A stretch of 64,000 nt of DNA from Bos javanicus. Taxonomy: Eukaryota > Chordata > Mammalia > Artiodactyla > Bovidae. Under the pieces are notes generated by a model, which was given only the letters and a program-made list of their open reading frames with translations, did not search any database and was not told where the DNA came from. The number at the start of each line of letters is the position of its first letter. The first letter of the stretch is position 1. The stretch lies in NCBI RefSeq assembly GCF_032452875.1, contig NC_083868.1:34266537-34330536 (forward strand). The letters run 5' to 3'. Both the position numbers and the translations under genes were made by a program. This document shows, in pieces, positions 10,291-23,133 of this stretch.

Positions 10291-10746
10291 TTATAGTCAA
10301 AACTATGGTTTTTCAAGTAGTTACGTATGTATTTAAGATCTGGACCATAAAGAAGGCTAAGTGCCAAAGAAGAACTGATGCTTTAGAATTGTGGTGCTGG
10401 AGAAGACTCTTGAGAGTCCCTAGGACTGCAAGGAGATCAAACCAGTCAATCCTAAAGGAAACCAACTCTGAATATTTACTGGAAGGATTGTTGCTGAAGC
10501 TCCAAAACTGTGGCCACCTGATGTGAAGAGCTGACTCACAGAAAAATATTCTGATGCTGGGAAAGACTGAAGGCAAGAGGAGGAGGGGGCAGCACAGGAT
10601 TAGATGGTTAGCTAGCATTACTAACTCAGTTGTAATGAATCTGAGCAAACTGCGGAAGATCATGAAAACAGAGGAGCCTGGTGTGTTGCAGCCCATGGGG
10701 TCACATAGAGACAGATACAACTTAGTGACAGAACAATAACAACAAC
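10291..10746 (+). mobile_element. BovB LINE, 5'-truncated, with 13-bp target duplication
   Basis: The + strand reads 'WTIKKAKCQRRTDALELWCWRR' and 'RTARRSNQSILKE', then decays and ends in an AAC/ATAAC-rich tail at about 10733-10746. Both sides carry AATCAGGGAGTTA (10278-10290 and 10747-10759), an exact 13-bp duplication that fixes both ends. The copy is about 456 bases and holds only the C-terminal coding region and the 3' end. Confidence 0.93.
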
Positions 10747-13264
10747 AATCAGGGAGTTAGGTGATGGGAAGGCAAAGAAAATGAGAAGACAACCCATTTT
10801 AGAAAACGAATCATGAAAATTGAAAAGGGCTGAGAAGAGAACGCCGCATCAAACAGAAGTTTTAAAATAAAAATAATAGTAGACTTTATAAAATAAAATT
10901 AAAAGAAAAAAAATAATAGTAGAGAGGCTTTCATATTTTAAGATAGGATCGAAAGAGCCTGTAAAGAGTATGAGTAAAAATGAAGTTGTAATATCACATT
11001 TACCCAAGAGTCAGGTTAGAATTTCCTATTTTATTCTGTTAATCACAAAGTTCTCCATTACACCTGATTCCTCATTCTGTTATTTTGGATTCACTGAGAA
11101 GCAACGTTGTGCCTTAGCTTCTAAAGCTTCTAATTGACTCCTGAAGTACCTAATTTCTGTTATTATTACCATTTAACTGATGTCCCTTTAATGAGCAGGT
11201 GAGAATCAGGAATGGGTAATAAATCTATGATTTCTTCACATTTTGTTGCTGACTTCAATAATTTCTTTAACCCATGAACAAATCTTTATTGTTTCTTAAA
11301 AATATTTGACCAATATATGATTTCCTAAAGAATGAATCAATTAATGGCTATTAAGCAAGTTGATAGACAAAAAACACAACATTGCTTTTTGTATAAGTCA
11401 CAAAACGATGGTGCGACTCATACTGAGACTCATGTTCCTAACCTGGCCTCCTGTATGCTAATGCTGTTTTCTTTGTTCTAAATGTGAGGGCCCCAGTGAC
11501 TGTTTATGAACAATCATGCCTTATTTGCCTGCTTTGGACTGAAGCCTTTGCTATTTTCCTGTGGAACAGCTGCATAACTTGGGCCAGGATCAAATTGTTC
11601 CACTTGACATTACTATAGAGGCATTCTATTCTTTCTTTAAAAGAGAGATTACTGTACATGTCTGTCTTTTATTTTAATTTTATTTAAAGTGAGGACCAAG
11701 CTAATGCCAGCTACTTTTCTTTCAAGTCCCTAGAGTTTTTGCAACCTCTTCTTTCTTTGGCTGAATTCCCAGACAGCTTTCAGGCAGCACTGTTCTCCAT
11801 TTATAGAAGTAAAGGTGGAAAAAAAGCTGTTATATTATATTAAAATTATGACTTTAAATGGTGTGGGGTTGCCCTCTACATGCTATAGCTAAAGAATTAT
11901 CATTCATTTTAATCAAATGTCTAAAACACTCTAATAAGTAAGCCAAATAAATGTATATTTGGTATTTATTCTATAAAAGAAAATAATGATAAGTATTGAT
12001 TAATTTTTCCATATCTCCAGCATTCTGTTTATGTTGTATTTATTGTTTTACCTCTGGTAACCATGATTTTTTATGTTCTTGGTATGACTGTAGTATATGT
12101 AATTGCATTGCATGTACCATTGCTATTTTGTACAAGAGGAAAGATTTTAATCCTTAAGAAGACAAATCACATGTTACAGTGAGGTGTTTTAGGGGAAAGC
12201 TTAGAGGAACACATCCATTTTCAAAATGATCTAGAAGTTAAGAAGGAATCTGTTAAGAATGTACTGGTGCATTGTCCTGCTAGCATAACAGAGATTTTAA
12301 AATGTGATGTACATTAAGGCAAAACAGTTTTATATCATCTGTTTTTTTTTTCTTCAGTCTAATATGTACCTTTTTACAAATCACAGATTATTTCCTGTCA
12401 CATAATCCAATCACAGCCCAAAGAAATGAGGAAAACAACCAGGAGTTAAAGAAAGCAATTTATGCAAAATGAAATGTTCTACCCCAAAACAGAACAAAAT
12501 TTGAATTTGTCAACTGAAAAACAGTGCAGAAGGCTGCAAATAATAAAATAGTTTATTTGGGATCTTAGAAATTGCAATTCAGTAGACAGAGATTCTGGTT
12601 AAACCAAAAGAGTGTTCAGGTGAAGAGAAAGAATCAGGGGCTTCTAAAGCCAAAAAGCCACGAGGCTGTTAAAAGTTGCCTGGTGAGAATTCTAATTGAT
12701 TCTGACGTGAATCAGGAAATATTTGTACTTAAACATGTATTATTTTAGGATAGTTGAATAAGTAGATAGGCTGCTTCAAGTTATTTTAGGATATGGATCC
12801 AATAATTATCCTGAGTTTCTAGCTGATGATCTGTATACATTAACTAGGACAATAACAGATCAAAAGGTTAGATCCCATTCAGGCTGAGATATGTAAAAGC
12901 CACACTTCTTAATAGCCTCCTGGCTCCACTTTAGGGAGCTGTCAGCAATACAAGCTCCATTTTGATTTTCCTTTCCCAAATTTTGAGAAAAAGAATATGA
13001 TCTATAGTGATAACAATTTAATATGATTTGACCTAATGCCTAATAGATGTTGAATACACAATAATTGTCTCTCTCCTTCCATCTGTCCTATAGAAAGCCT
13101 ACTAAATAATCATCTAGGTCTATGTTTATGTTCAGATATAATGCCTAAGTTATCATGCTCTGGGGCAGAAAAAGCTGTGTGAGTGGTAGAAAGAGAAATA
13201 GAAGTAACTTTGAATTATAAATCTGTAGATATCTGTGGCCAGAATGGTCTTGAAAAAGTCATAT

Positions 13265-13475
13265 AATCAAATCAATTTTTTTTAGTTAATAAACTTTACT
13301 TTTTAGATTCACAGTGAAATTGAGTGGCAAGTGCAGATTTCCCATGTGACCTTCATCCCCACTCATGGACAACCTGTCCTACTATTGACATCCCTCATGG
13401 CAGTGGTACATTTATTACAGTGAATCTGTATAAACCTATCATTTTTACCCCAAAGCCCATAGTTTGCCAATGTAA
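13265..13475 (+). repeat. old L1 3'-region fragment (L1M-type)
   Basis: Landmarks are 'ttcacagtgaaattgagtgg', 'gcagatttcccatgtgac', 'ggtacatttattacagtgaa' and 'ccccaaagcccatagtttgc'. They match in order a sequence I associate with old mammalian L1 3' regions. Divergence is high. Confidence 0.4.
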
Positions 13476-14339
13476 ATATACCAAGTATTTTTTATTCTCT
13501 AAAATTAGAAAATAAAACCTTATAAACAAATTGCACATATATTTTCATATTTAAAGCACTTTCTGCCTCCAAGTAATTTCATAATAAGTAATAGCCATGA
13601 GGATGAGAAGTTATTATTTTGTCAAAAAATGCATAGTGTACCTCATCAACTTTTAAACTTAGAAGTCTTAATTATGTATTTAATACATATGCTGATACTG
13701 GGCTACTATGGCAACCCTGGGAACAGAGTTATTATCTCACACTTCTTCCATGGTTCTGAAATTCAAAGTAATAAACAGAATAAACACATTCTAGGATGAT
13801 GATCTGTGACTTTTCAAAGCATGGTTTGAACAGCAAAGGAATCCAAACTAAAGTCATGGCAAAACTGGCAGGCAGCATGGCAGTTTTGTTGAGGTTTAAT
13901 AATAGTAATAATGATAATAATAATGAGCTATAGAGAAGAAAGACAGAGGCATGGATAGTTGTTAAGGAGTAAAATGTGGCTAGAAATGAGAAAGTCCTGG
14001 GACACAGGAATAGCCCCTCCATACTGTTATGGCAGAAAAAACACTTAGAAAAATTGGAAAGGACTAGAATGGGTAGAGAATGAGTTCTGGTTCCCCAAAG
14101 TGGAAAAGTCTATGCTATGAAGAAGTTCAGCTGGGATGAAAGAGATTAACCAGTTAGCTAGTTTGAGAGAAAGCTAAAGAAGAGATCTGGAAGGTTTTAA
14201 GAAACCAAGACTAAGTGAATGACATGGTTCATGAGAGGTTGATAATCCAGGGTTTGCGATATATAAAGCCTCGTTCTAGCATGTTTCCCAGTTCCCTTAT
14301 GCTAGTCTTATTTTAACCACAAAATTATCCTGTTGTAAA

Positions 14340-14458
14340 AGATTTACAAAGACCCTTAGACTGTTTTCATTTTATAGATAAGGACAGTGAGCCTTGTGGA
14401 GGTTATATGACCTTTGCTAGTCACACAGTAAATAAATGATAGAATGGGGATTACAAAA
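14340..14458 (+). repeat. MIR SINE fragment
   Basis: 'attttatagataaggacagt', then 'gaggttatatgacctttgc' and 'agtcacacagtaaataaatg' follow the MIR order (dinucleotide core, 'gaggtta', 'tcacacag'). Confidence 0.75.
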
Positions 14459-16689
14459 ACACTTAAAAAAATTTTAACATCACTGATGGTTACGTTTTCT
14501 TATTTTCACAGTATTTTCACTTCTGTCATGTTGGCTTTTCAGGATAACCCAGTGAAGTTGACAAGAATGAGAAAGTTCTTATAAACTTTAGGAATGCCTA
14601 TGTTTTAGTTAATTATAGAAGATTATCAGTTATGAATTAAACCTGCATTGCATATCCAAATATTATATAAAGAATTTCTACATATATCTAAATAGTTCTG
14701 CCTAGATTTTATGATTATGTACATAATAAGTCCATTATCAAATATGTTTGTTTTTAAAAAGCTAACTATATTACGCTCTTAATTTTATATATTTGAGATG
14801 ATTAGGCCTGCAGATCGTAACTACAAAACAATACCAATGCAAACATAATACCAATGTATTGGACTACCATGCACAGCCTCAGGGGTTGACTATAATAAGC
14901 AGGAAGCTCAAAGAGAACACTCCCCCAAAGTGAGTCTTGCTAAAAGCAATGCTTAATATGTCACCAAAATAATTGGTGGAATAAACATAACGAGGAACTC
15001 ATCTACAAACTCTCACAAAGTCAGCCCTTCAGTGATAAATGTTACAGAGCACTTAAATCGTTTTTTTTTCCCCCACTTTGTGTCCTGATGTCTAGAGAGA
15101 TATAAACTTGTCTCAATTAATTAATTAAAAATTAAAGGCAGTATAATCAGTTTTTTTCTAAAGTGTTTTAAAGGAATAATACTGGGTAATTAGTTCTAAG
15201 TGCTCATAATTTAAAAATATATATATATCCATGTGCTGTCCTTTTCATATGAGTTACTTTTCTGAGGCCCATATGGTCTTTTGCTTCCATCTCATGGCTT
15301 CAAAATTTAATCACACATTGACACTCTGGAAACACACAAGTGGTTATCTTGGAAATGAGACCGAATATATTTGGTTTTGTTTTTGAAATAAGAAGCTGAC
15401 TCCTGGTAATCTCCACTGCTGTTATTTAGGCTGGGTATCTGTGGTGTGCTGGGCACTCAATCATTTTCAATTAAATGAGCCTATGTCTCATGAAAGTCGC
15501 ACAAGAGCTGCAGAATCATGATTATAGATCCATAGAGGAAATGTACTTTTGAACATTTCCAGGTAAGCAATTTTCTTGCAACAAAAACCCAATTATTTTG
15601 AGGGATTATGTAAATGTTCAGTGGAAAACTCCAACACTAAAGCATCCTCACTACTTTTAAGACCACATTGTGGAGTGATGTCATCATTTACTTGGTTAGA
15701 TTTTTGAGTTCATGGACTTTAAAATCTGTTTTTTTGATGTATTAATTATGAGATTGCATCTAAGCATTTTACCCTTTGTTTAAAGCTCTATAAACACTGC
15801 CTTTGTGTTTATATAAAACAGTCATCAAAATGGTAATTGTAGAAAAAATGTAGAAAATCACTCTTAATGTATAAAAGTTGAAATATTACACTTCATCCTT
15901 GATTAAAAAGCATGTTAACCCATTACTCAACAAGTCCCATTCAATAAGAATTGCTTTTTCTTTTTGCATTTCCCCCCATAATATTATTTGTGTCATACAG
16001 CTAGAGTTATTAGTAATATCCTTCTGGTGATCACCAGTTAGCTTACTCTGAAGTGCATTACTTTGTGCTTGTGGTAAATCTCTTGGCTATAATTTTTGCA
16101 AATAAATGTAGAGAACAAAATGTGAATTAACTCAGAATCACTGAATATATTTAGTATTATTTCAATTAATGGTGCAACTGAGAAAATTTTTATACTGTTA
16201 AAAGCCATTTATTTGAATGACCTAAAGAAATTTTCTTGCTGTATATGTGTTTTAACACAGTATGGTATATAGTGACTCACTTTTCTAAATATAACTTTAA
16301 TCATTCAGGAACCTCTGAAGTTCAAAGTTTGAAAAAAATTTAAAAAGCAAGTTCCCAAACTGTAGAAAATATGAACATGTATAGATGCCTCCAATTAGAA
16401 TGAGGAGAATCTGTCAGTGATTGTTGATAGCTTTGAAAGCTGAACTCTTTCAAATACAAAATACCAGAAATCTCTGGGAAATTTTAAGGAAAGGAGAGAG
16501 AGAGACAAAATAAAAAAGGCAAGCGAAAAGGATAGACTCTTGTGACTTATGATCAGCAGATTTTCCTAAAATGGTGAGCTGTGATGGACTTCAGCACCAC
16601 CACTCAAAATTACAGTACACAGATGAACATAGAGAGGTGACCACAAAGAAACAAGATTAAAATGATAATAGCTTTCCAGTTTAGGGACA

Positions 16690-16833
16690 AAGGGGCTTTC
16701 CCAGGTGCCTCTAGTGGTAAAAAATCCACCTGCCAATGCAGGAGATGCAAGAAATGAGGGTTGCAGGGACAGAAGAGCCTGGTGGGCTACAGTCCATGGG
16801 GTTGCAGAGACATGACTGAGCAACTGAGTATAT
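16690..16833 (+). mobile_element. Bov-tA SINE, internally deleted
   Basis: The head 'ccacctgccaatgcaggaga' is followed almost directly by the 3' body ('gagcctggtgggctacagtc', 'catgactgagcaactgagta'). The middle of the Bov-A unit is missing. Confidence 0.8.
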
Positions 16834-17036
16834 TACATACTGCACACAGGCACAAAAAGACCTAGAGACCATAGGAACTCACAGTGGGTCACAAATTCCA
16901 AGTTTCAAATACTGACATATTCATGAGTCATCAGATTCATTTTAACCACCACCCCTCACTTTTAAATTCTGACAGGCGTACACTTGAAACTAACAGAACA
17001 TTGTGAATTAAATATACTTCAGATTTAAAAACTGGA

Positions 17037-17241
17037 TTGCATTATGTCCGACTCTTTGCAATCCCATGGATTGTAGCCTGCCAGGCTTCTTTGTCAATGG
17101 AACTTTCCAGGCAAGAATACTGGAGTGGGTTGCCATTTCCTACTCTAGGGGATCTTCTCGACCCCGGGAATGAACTCATGTCTCTTGTGTTTCCGGCATT
17201 GGCAGGTGGATTCTTTACCAATTGTGCCACCAGGGAAGCCT
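17037..17241 (-). mobile_element. Bov-tA SINE
   Basis: The minus strand gives the full order: tRNA-like head ending 'gccaccagggaagcc' on the + strand at 17226-17240, the body with 'caagaatactggagtgggtt', and the end 'atgtccgactctttgcaatc' near 17043. No clear target duplication was found. Confidence 0.9.
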
Positions 17242-17282
17242 AAAAATCCTTTTTAAAAGCCAAAAATACAATGGAAAAATAA

Positions 17283-17350
17283 TATTGGGCTGGCCAAAAA
17301 GTTTGTTTGGGTTTTTTCCATAAGCTATTACAGAAAAATATGAATGAAAT
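17283..17350. mobile_element. mariner-type MITE fragment
   Basis: The run 'ttgggctggccaaaaagttt', then 'gtttgggttttttccataag' matches the terminal inverted repeat of ruminant mariner elements. It is followed by a degraded complement of the same arm ('ttacagaaaaatatgaatga'). A TA dinucleotide precedes it at 17283-17284, as expected of mariner targets. The right end is eroded. Confidence 0.6.
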
Positions 17351-20300
17351 AGAATAGGAAAAGAACAAGCTTTTATTTCTTGTACGTATGCTTATGCATC
17401 ATGTAAAGTTGTAAAATATATTTTTTCCTGTAGGATTTGAAAAATGTTACGTGAACCCCAACTGTGGTGCAACTGGGTCTTGGGGACATTCAGGAAAACA
17501 ACAAGCTAAATCCTGATCATTTTAGCTCCTATAAAACTATCAGTACACACAAATGTGTGTTCTAACTGAAGAGATCTTAGCTCCAAAAAACCAACTGAAT
17601 GGCACTAAGTATGTTGTGATTAATAATGCAGAAAAATTTCATCCTTTGAGAAGGATTTCATTCAAATGATTAAAATATACTTGCAAATGTTTTCATCTTA
17701 AATTTCAATTATCTCCAGCATTTACTTACATGGAGGATTTAATTCCCCAGTTACCAGATAAATGATGTGCACTTTTACTTTTCCAAGACCATTGGTTTTA
17801 ATATTAGCAAAGAAATAAGTCATGGAGCAGAAGCAGTTCTGTAATGGTGACACAGTGTTTAACATAAGTATTAGATCTTATAAGGTTAATTAGCACAATT
17901 TTATAGTAGTGAAAGTAATGGATTGTAAAGTAACTCTTATATGGAAAATAGGACCCTCTCATTGCAACATGCCCTTTAATCTGAATGATTTTCACACATC
18001 TGACTGAATAGAATGCTTACGGATACATTTCATATGGTATTAAATTGATTTTATACTGTACACAGATTGAGAAAGTGACAGATTCTGAGAAACTCAGACT
18101 CATAAGTTCTTGATTTAAACAACATGAAAATGTTCCAAAGTCTGTCTTAGTCAAAGGAAGTTTCAGGAATGATTAAGTTTCAAAGACATTGACTATTTTC
18201 TTAAGAAAATATTTTTTTTAAATATCATAGTGATTTTAAGCTTAATATACATAAACAGAGGGGCTTATTATTGTTTGGATGAGGGAATGAATGTTTACTC
18301 AAGATTTCTTGATCTTTTAACCAGGAATTAATATTCTGTGTTTACCAAAGCGGGGGAAAAAATGTTAAGTGTAGATAAGGGATTGGTAATTGTTTTGCTT
18401 TAGCACAAAGTCCTTGAGAGATTAGCTTAAGCATTTATCACAATTTTGAATATTTTTCCTTCAGTGCTAAAATCTGTCACTTCTTTAGGACCATAGCAAT
18501 CTTATCTTTTCTGGGGATAATCTTTTATTTGTTGTGCCACAAGTTGTCTGGAATTATACAGTTTATACTGTGAATTCTCTGTTTCTCAAAAGTGTTACAA
18601 TAATTATTCGTGAACACTACCTTATCAGTAAAAAGTGGTCCAGGATTTCACAAGCACTCTAAAAAAATGCCATTATTTTCAAGTTGTCTAAAGAGCACTT
18701 ACCTCTTGCATATAGGTTATTTTCTATTTCTACTGCAAGCCTCTAAACTTGTAGGCAAGAAGTACCTTAAAAAATCAGAAATAAGTATCATATGCTCAGA
18801 TTAATCAGGATGGAAGAAATCCGTTTTATATTTTCTCTTGAGATTTTAAGTCTAATGATGAAGTTAACATTGATGATATTGTCCCATCTACACTGAATCT
18901 TTAATGTAATGATACTCCTCCTACTTGACACTATACTAGTACAATCATTGATTTCCAGAATTTACATGAGTAGATACATCCAGAATCAGACTTTCAACTT
19001 GCAATTTAATGAAACAAGCAGGCTGGATTTTCTGCCTCAAACTGACTTCATTCGTCACCGCATTAAACACCTTTGACCCTATCAGGCAGAAATACCGATG
19101 ATGATTTTTGAAAGGGGACTTCGTTGTTGAGCCTTTCAACAGGAATCACTGGGATTCTCAAACTGCAATAGAAGGGAAAAATTGCTTTTCATAGAAAAGA
19201 ATTTTTCAACTATGGGAAATATGTTTATTCGGAGCAAGAATTAAGGGTTATAGCAGGGATATAACAAGAGATTGAAGAACACACCCAGAGATGTCTAAAA
19301 TCAAAAGAGAGTAGAGACCAATGAAGAAGAAAGCTACAGAACCCTTTTACTCTTTCTCTCTCTCTCTCACACATGCACAAATACACAAGGACATATTTAT
19401 TAAATGAGATGCAGATAACTTCAACAAGCTAGAAGTACAATGGAAATTTACATATTTTAAGGAGAAGCAGTTAAAGAATTTTCTTTAACTGTGTAATTTC
19501 AAGTCATTTTTTTTTCATTTTTTTTCCCTCTTTGCTTACTGTACTATTCCAGCCCTAAATATTTGAAATGTTAGGACAGAGCCAGCTTAACAGTTGATGA
19601 TACCAGCTGTATCAAAATATAGATTTTGCAAAAATAAATATTTAAAATATTATGTTAAAGAGTTAGAAAAGGCCGAAATGTGTAGATATAATATTTTAGT
19701 CATTTATGATAATTCTTGAGGCATATTTCCACATATCAGAAAAACAAAACTATTTTTTTAGTCATGAAATTCTCAAAGACCCAGTAATGAAATTTATTTT
19801 GCTTTAAAATCACCTTTCATTGCTCTTCGTGTGCATTCTTCCATGATAATTTCAAGAACAGTATTTTTAAAACAAGCCATTCACCTTCTCATTCTTTTTT
19901 TTTTTTTCAATTAGTTTAGATGTTCTGACAGAGAAGATAGAAAAGTTGGGTTCATTAGGGCTGATAACCAGTTAACTACCATGGATGGGAAAGGAAAAAA
20001 AGTATTAATAGCATAGTAATACTAATGAAAGACAGAGGTAAAATTAGGAAGGGATCGGAAAATAAAGGTAAATGGTGGGCTCAGTAGTTAGGATTGGAGG
20101 CTTTGATGATGAGCTGAATAGTGAGCTGAAAAGATGGGAGGTCGAGATTGAAAAAACTGAAAAATATAAGGAAGTGAAGGAATGATAATGACAAAGTTTA
20201 GTGCGGGGTTATGGCTGAGTAGTGCTAACAAAAGATTATTGGAAATGAGAAGTTTGGGGAACTGAGAGGTCAAGATATTGGATGTGATATAAATGTAAGT

Positions 20301-20606
20301 ATGTAGGTCAATGAATATTTAAAGAAATTCTTTTTCATTCCTATGACATCAGTCTCTTTTGACTTCTCTCAGACATACTGGATTTCATTCTCTCTTTTCT
20401 CATTTCCTAAATAAAAGTATTCTAATGTATCTGGTAAATCTGCTCTTTTGTGTTCTTTCCTCAGCTTGGACACTTGCTTGGCTCCAATCTCTCTATAAAA
20501 AAACTCCAATCCTGCCCTAAGATCGAATTTCCAATTTCTCATTCCCTTATTGCTGGATGGATATGCATTTCTTAACTTTCTTCTAGCACTGAATTTAGCT
20601 TTTCTC
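17351..20606. other. CADM2: intron, unique sequence
   Basis: About 3.3 kb of AT-rich intron with no recognised young repeat. A CT dinucleotide run lies at 19351-19370 and A/T homopolymers lie near 19506-19528 and 19895-19909. Short open frames, such as 18610-18804 and 20369-20671, show no domain. Confidence 0.5.
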
Positions 20607-20826
20607 ATATGGTGCTCCAGTGATAAAGAATCGTCTTGCCAAAGCAGGAGACATAAGAGACCCAGGTTCAATCCTTGGGCCAGGAAGATACCCTAGAAAA
20701 GGAAATGGCAACCCACCCTAATATTCATGGGTGGAAAATTCCATGGACAAAGGAGCCTGGCAAGATGCAGACCATGTGTTCACAAAGAGTCAGACAGGGC
20801 TTATGACTAAACAACAAAATAACAAA
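20607..20826 (+). mobile_element. Bov-tA SINE, diverged
   Basis: 'gtgctccagtgataaagaat', 'caggttcaatccttgggcc', 'aggaaatggcaacccaccct' and 'tccatggacaaaggagcctg' follow the Bov-tA order. The tail is 'gactaaacaacaaaataac'. Confidence 0.85.
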
Positions 20827-21656
20827 CGAAATCATCAACTTTTCCTTTCTGCTGTACCTGTTTGTTTCCAATCTGGTTTGTTTTGCTAGTTTGTCATTTA
20901 TTTGATTAGTTGGGTGGTCGTGCATTGTTATTTTTTTTCCTATTTAGGACTAGAATTGTTCTTATGATACAGATTAGACTCTATGAAGAGAGTTTCTCCT
21001 CTCTTTTCATTCAGTTGTTTAGTTGCTCAGTTGTGTCTGACTCTGAGACCCCATGGACTGCAGAACACGAGGCTGCCCTGTCCACCACCAACTCCCAGAG
21101 CTTGTTCAAACTCATGTCCATGAAGTTGGTGATATCATCCAACCATTTCATTCTCTGTCATCCCCTTCTCCCGTCTTCAATCTTTCCCAGCATCAGTGTT
21201 TTTCCAATGAGCCGGTTCTTTGCATCATGTGGTCAAAGTATTGGAGCTTCATATTCAGCATCAGTCCTTCCAATGAATATTCAGGACTGATTTCCTTGAG
21301 GATTGACTGGTTAGATTTCTTTGCAGTCCAAGGGACTCTCAAGAGTCTTCTCCAACACCACAGTCCAAAAGCATCAATTCTTTGGCACTCAGCTTTTTTT
21401 ATGGTCCAACTCTCACATCCATATAGGACTACTGGAAAAACCATAGCTTTGACTAGATGGACCTTTGTCAGCAAAGTAAAATCTATGCTTTTAATATGCT
21501 ATCTAGGAGTTTTATAGTTTCTGGTCTTACGTTTAGATCTTTAATCCATTTTGAGTTTATTTTTGTGTATGGTGTTAGAAAGTGGTCTAGTTTCATTCTT
21601 TTACAAGTGGTTGACCAGATTTCCCAGCACCACTTGTTAAAGAGATTGTCTTTAAT

Positions 21657-21987
21657 TCATTGTATATTCTTGTCTCCTTTGTCAAAGATAAGGTGTCCAT
21701 ATGTATGTGGATTTATCTCTGGGCTTTCTATTTTGTTCCATTGATCTATATTTCTGTCTTTGTGCCAGTACCATACTGTCTTGATAACTGTGGCTTTGTA
21801 GTAGAGCCTGAAGTCAGGTAGGTTGATTCCTCCAGTTCCATTCTTCTTTCTCAAGATCGCTTTGGCTATTCGAGGTTTTTTGTATTTCCATACAAATTGT
21901 GAAATTATTTGTTCTAGCTCTGTGAAGAATACTGTTGGTAGCTTGATAGGGATTGCGTTGAATCTATAAATTGCTTTGGGTAGTATA
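21657..21987 (-). pseudogene. inverted fragment of L1 ORF2 (post-RT region)
   Basis: The minus strand reads YRFNAIPIKLPTVFFTELEQ, FVWKYKKPRIAKAILRKK and GGINLPDFRLYYKATVIKTV, the conserved ORF2p segment after the RT domain. The L1 reading in this orientation ends near 21987; upstream codons in the same frame belong to the oppositely oriented half. The open frame ends at 21657 and the fragment continues as decayed L1 to 21508. Confidence 0.9.
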
Positions 21988-22878
21988 CTCAAGAACATAG
22001 GCAAAACACTCTCCGACATACATCACAGCAGGATCCTCTATGACCCACCTCCCAGAATATTGGAAATAAAAGCAAAAATAAACAAATGGGACCTAATTAA
22101 CCTTAAAAGCTTCTGCACATCAAAGGAAACTATTAGCAAGGTGAAAAGACAGCCTTCAGAATGGGAGAAAATAATAGCAAATGAAACAACCGACAAACAA
22201 CTAATCTCAAAAATATACAAGCAACTCTTGCAGCTCAACTCCAGAAAAATAAACGACCCAATCAAAAAGTGGGCCAAAGAACTAAATAGACATTTCTCCA
22301 AAGAAGACATACAGATGGCTAACAAACACATGAAAAGATGCTCAACATCACTCATTATCAGAGAAATGCAAATCAAAACCACTATGAGGTACCATTTCAC
22401 ACCAGTCAGAATGGCTGCGATCCAAAAGTCTACAAATAATAAATGCTGGAGAGGGTGTGGAGAAAAGGGAACCCTCTTACACTGTTGGTGGGAATGCAAA
22501 CTAGTACAGCCACTATGGAGAACAGTGTGGAGATTCCTTAAAAAACTGGAAATAGAACTGCCTTATGATCCAGCAATCCCACTGCTGGGCATACACACTG
22601 AGGAAACCAGAAGGGAAAGAGACACGTGTACCCCAATGTTCATCGCAGCACTGTTTATAATAGCCAGGACATGGAAGCAACCTAGATGTCCATCAGCAGA
22701 TGACTGGATAAGAAAGCAGTGGTACATATACACAATGGAGTATTACTCAGCCATTAAAAAGAATCCATTTGAATCATTTCTAATGAGGTGGATGAAACTG
22801 GAGCCTATTATACAGAGTGAAGTAAGCCAGAAGGAAAAACATCAATACAGTATACTAACGCATATATATGGAATTTAG
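21988..22878 (+). pseudogene. L1 ORF2 C-terminal fragment
   Basis: The open frame carries the last part of L1 ORF2p, beginning at KNIGKTLSDIHHSRILYDPP. It includes KINDPIKKWAKELNRHFSKE, the Cys-rich motif and DPAIPLLGI, followed by WYIYTMEYYSAIKKN and the natural stop TAG at 22876-22878. It has no start codon of its own and lacks endonuclease and RT. The intact frame to the native stop implies a fairly young insertion. Confidence 0.92.
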
Positions 22879-23097
22879 AAAGATGGTAACAATAACCCGG
22901 TGTACGAGACAGCAAAAGAGACACTGACGTATAGAACAGTCTTATGGACTCTGTGGGAGAGGGAGAGGGTGGGAAGATTTGGGAGAATGGCATTGAAACA
23001 TGTAAAATGTCATGTAAGAGATGAGTTGCCAGTCCAGGTTCGATGCACGATGCTGGATGCTTGGGGCTGGAGCACTGGGACGACCCAGAGGGATGGT

Positions 23098-23133
23098 GTG
23101 GGGAGGGGGGAGGGAGGAGGGTTCGGGATGGGG
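23098..23133 (+). other. G-rich tract in the L1 3' UTR, potential G-quadruplex
   Basis: Six G runs of at least three lie at 23100-23103, 23105-23110, 23112-23114, 23119-23121, 23125-23127 and 23130-23133, separated by 1-4 bases. Mammalian L1 3' UTRs are known to carry such tracts. Confidence 0.85.

Larger units (their letters stand above)
10760..16689. other. CADM2: intron, long quiet stretch with only old repeats
   Basis: About 5.9 kb without any young ruminant element. It contains an old L1-like piece (13265-13475), an MIR (14340-14458), a TAA-type microsatellite (13896-13925) and short AT tracts such as 15215-15228. The 12530-13000 part includes moderately GC-richer sequence that might be an old LTR but could not be assigned. 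No exon was seen. Confidence 0.5.

Noticed and set aside
9909..10526. A 205-codon plus-strand frame
   Set aside because: It is a fusion of random intron sequence with the BovB beginning at 10291; the second half is BovB peptide.
12530..13010. Possible old LTR, with 'gcagaaggctgcaaataata' and 'tttagggagctgtcagcaat'
   Set aside because: I could not place it in a family or find ends, so it is left as unassigned intron.
21988..22878. A 297-codon open frame that could be taken for a host gene with a zinc-binding motif
   Set aside because: It is the C-terminal part of L1 ORF2 lying between an inversion breakpoint and an L1 3' UTR within a target-site duplication.
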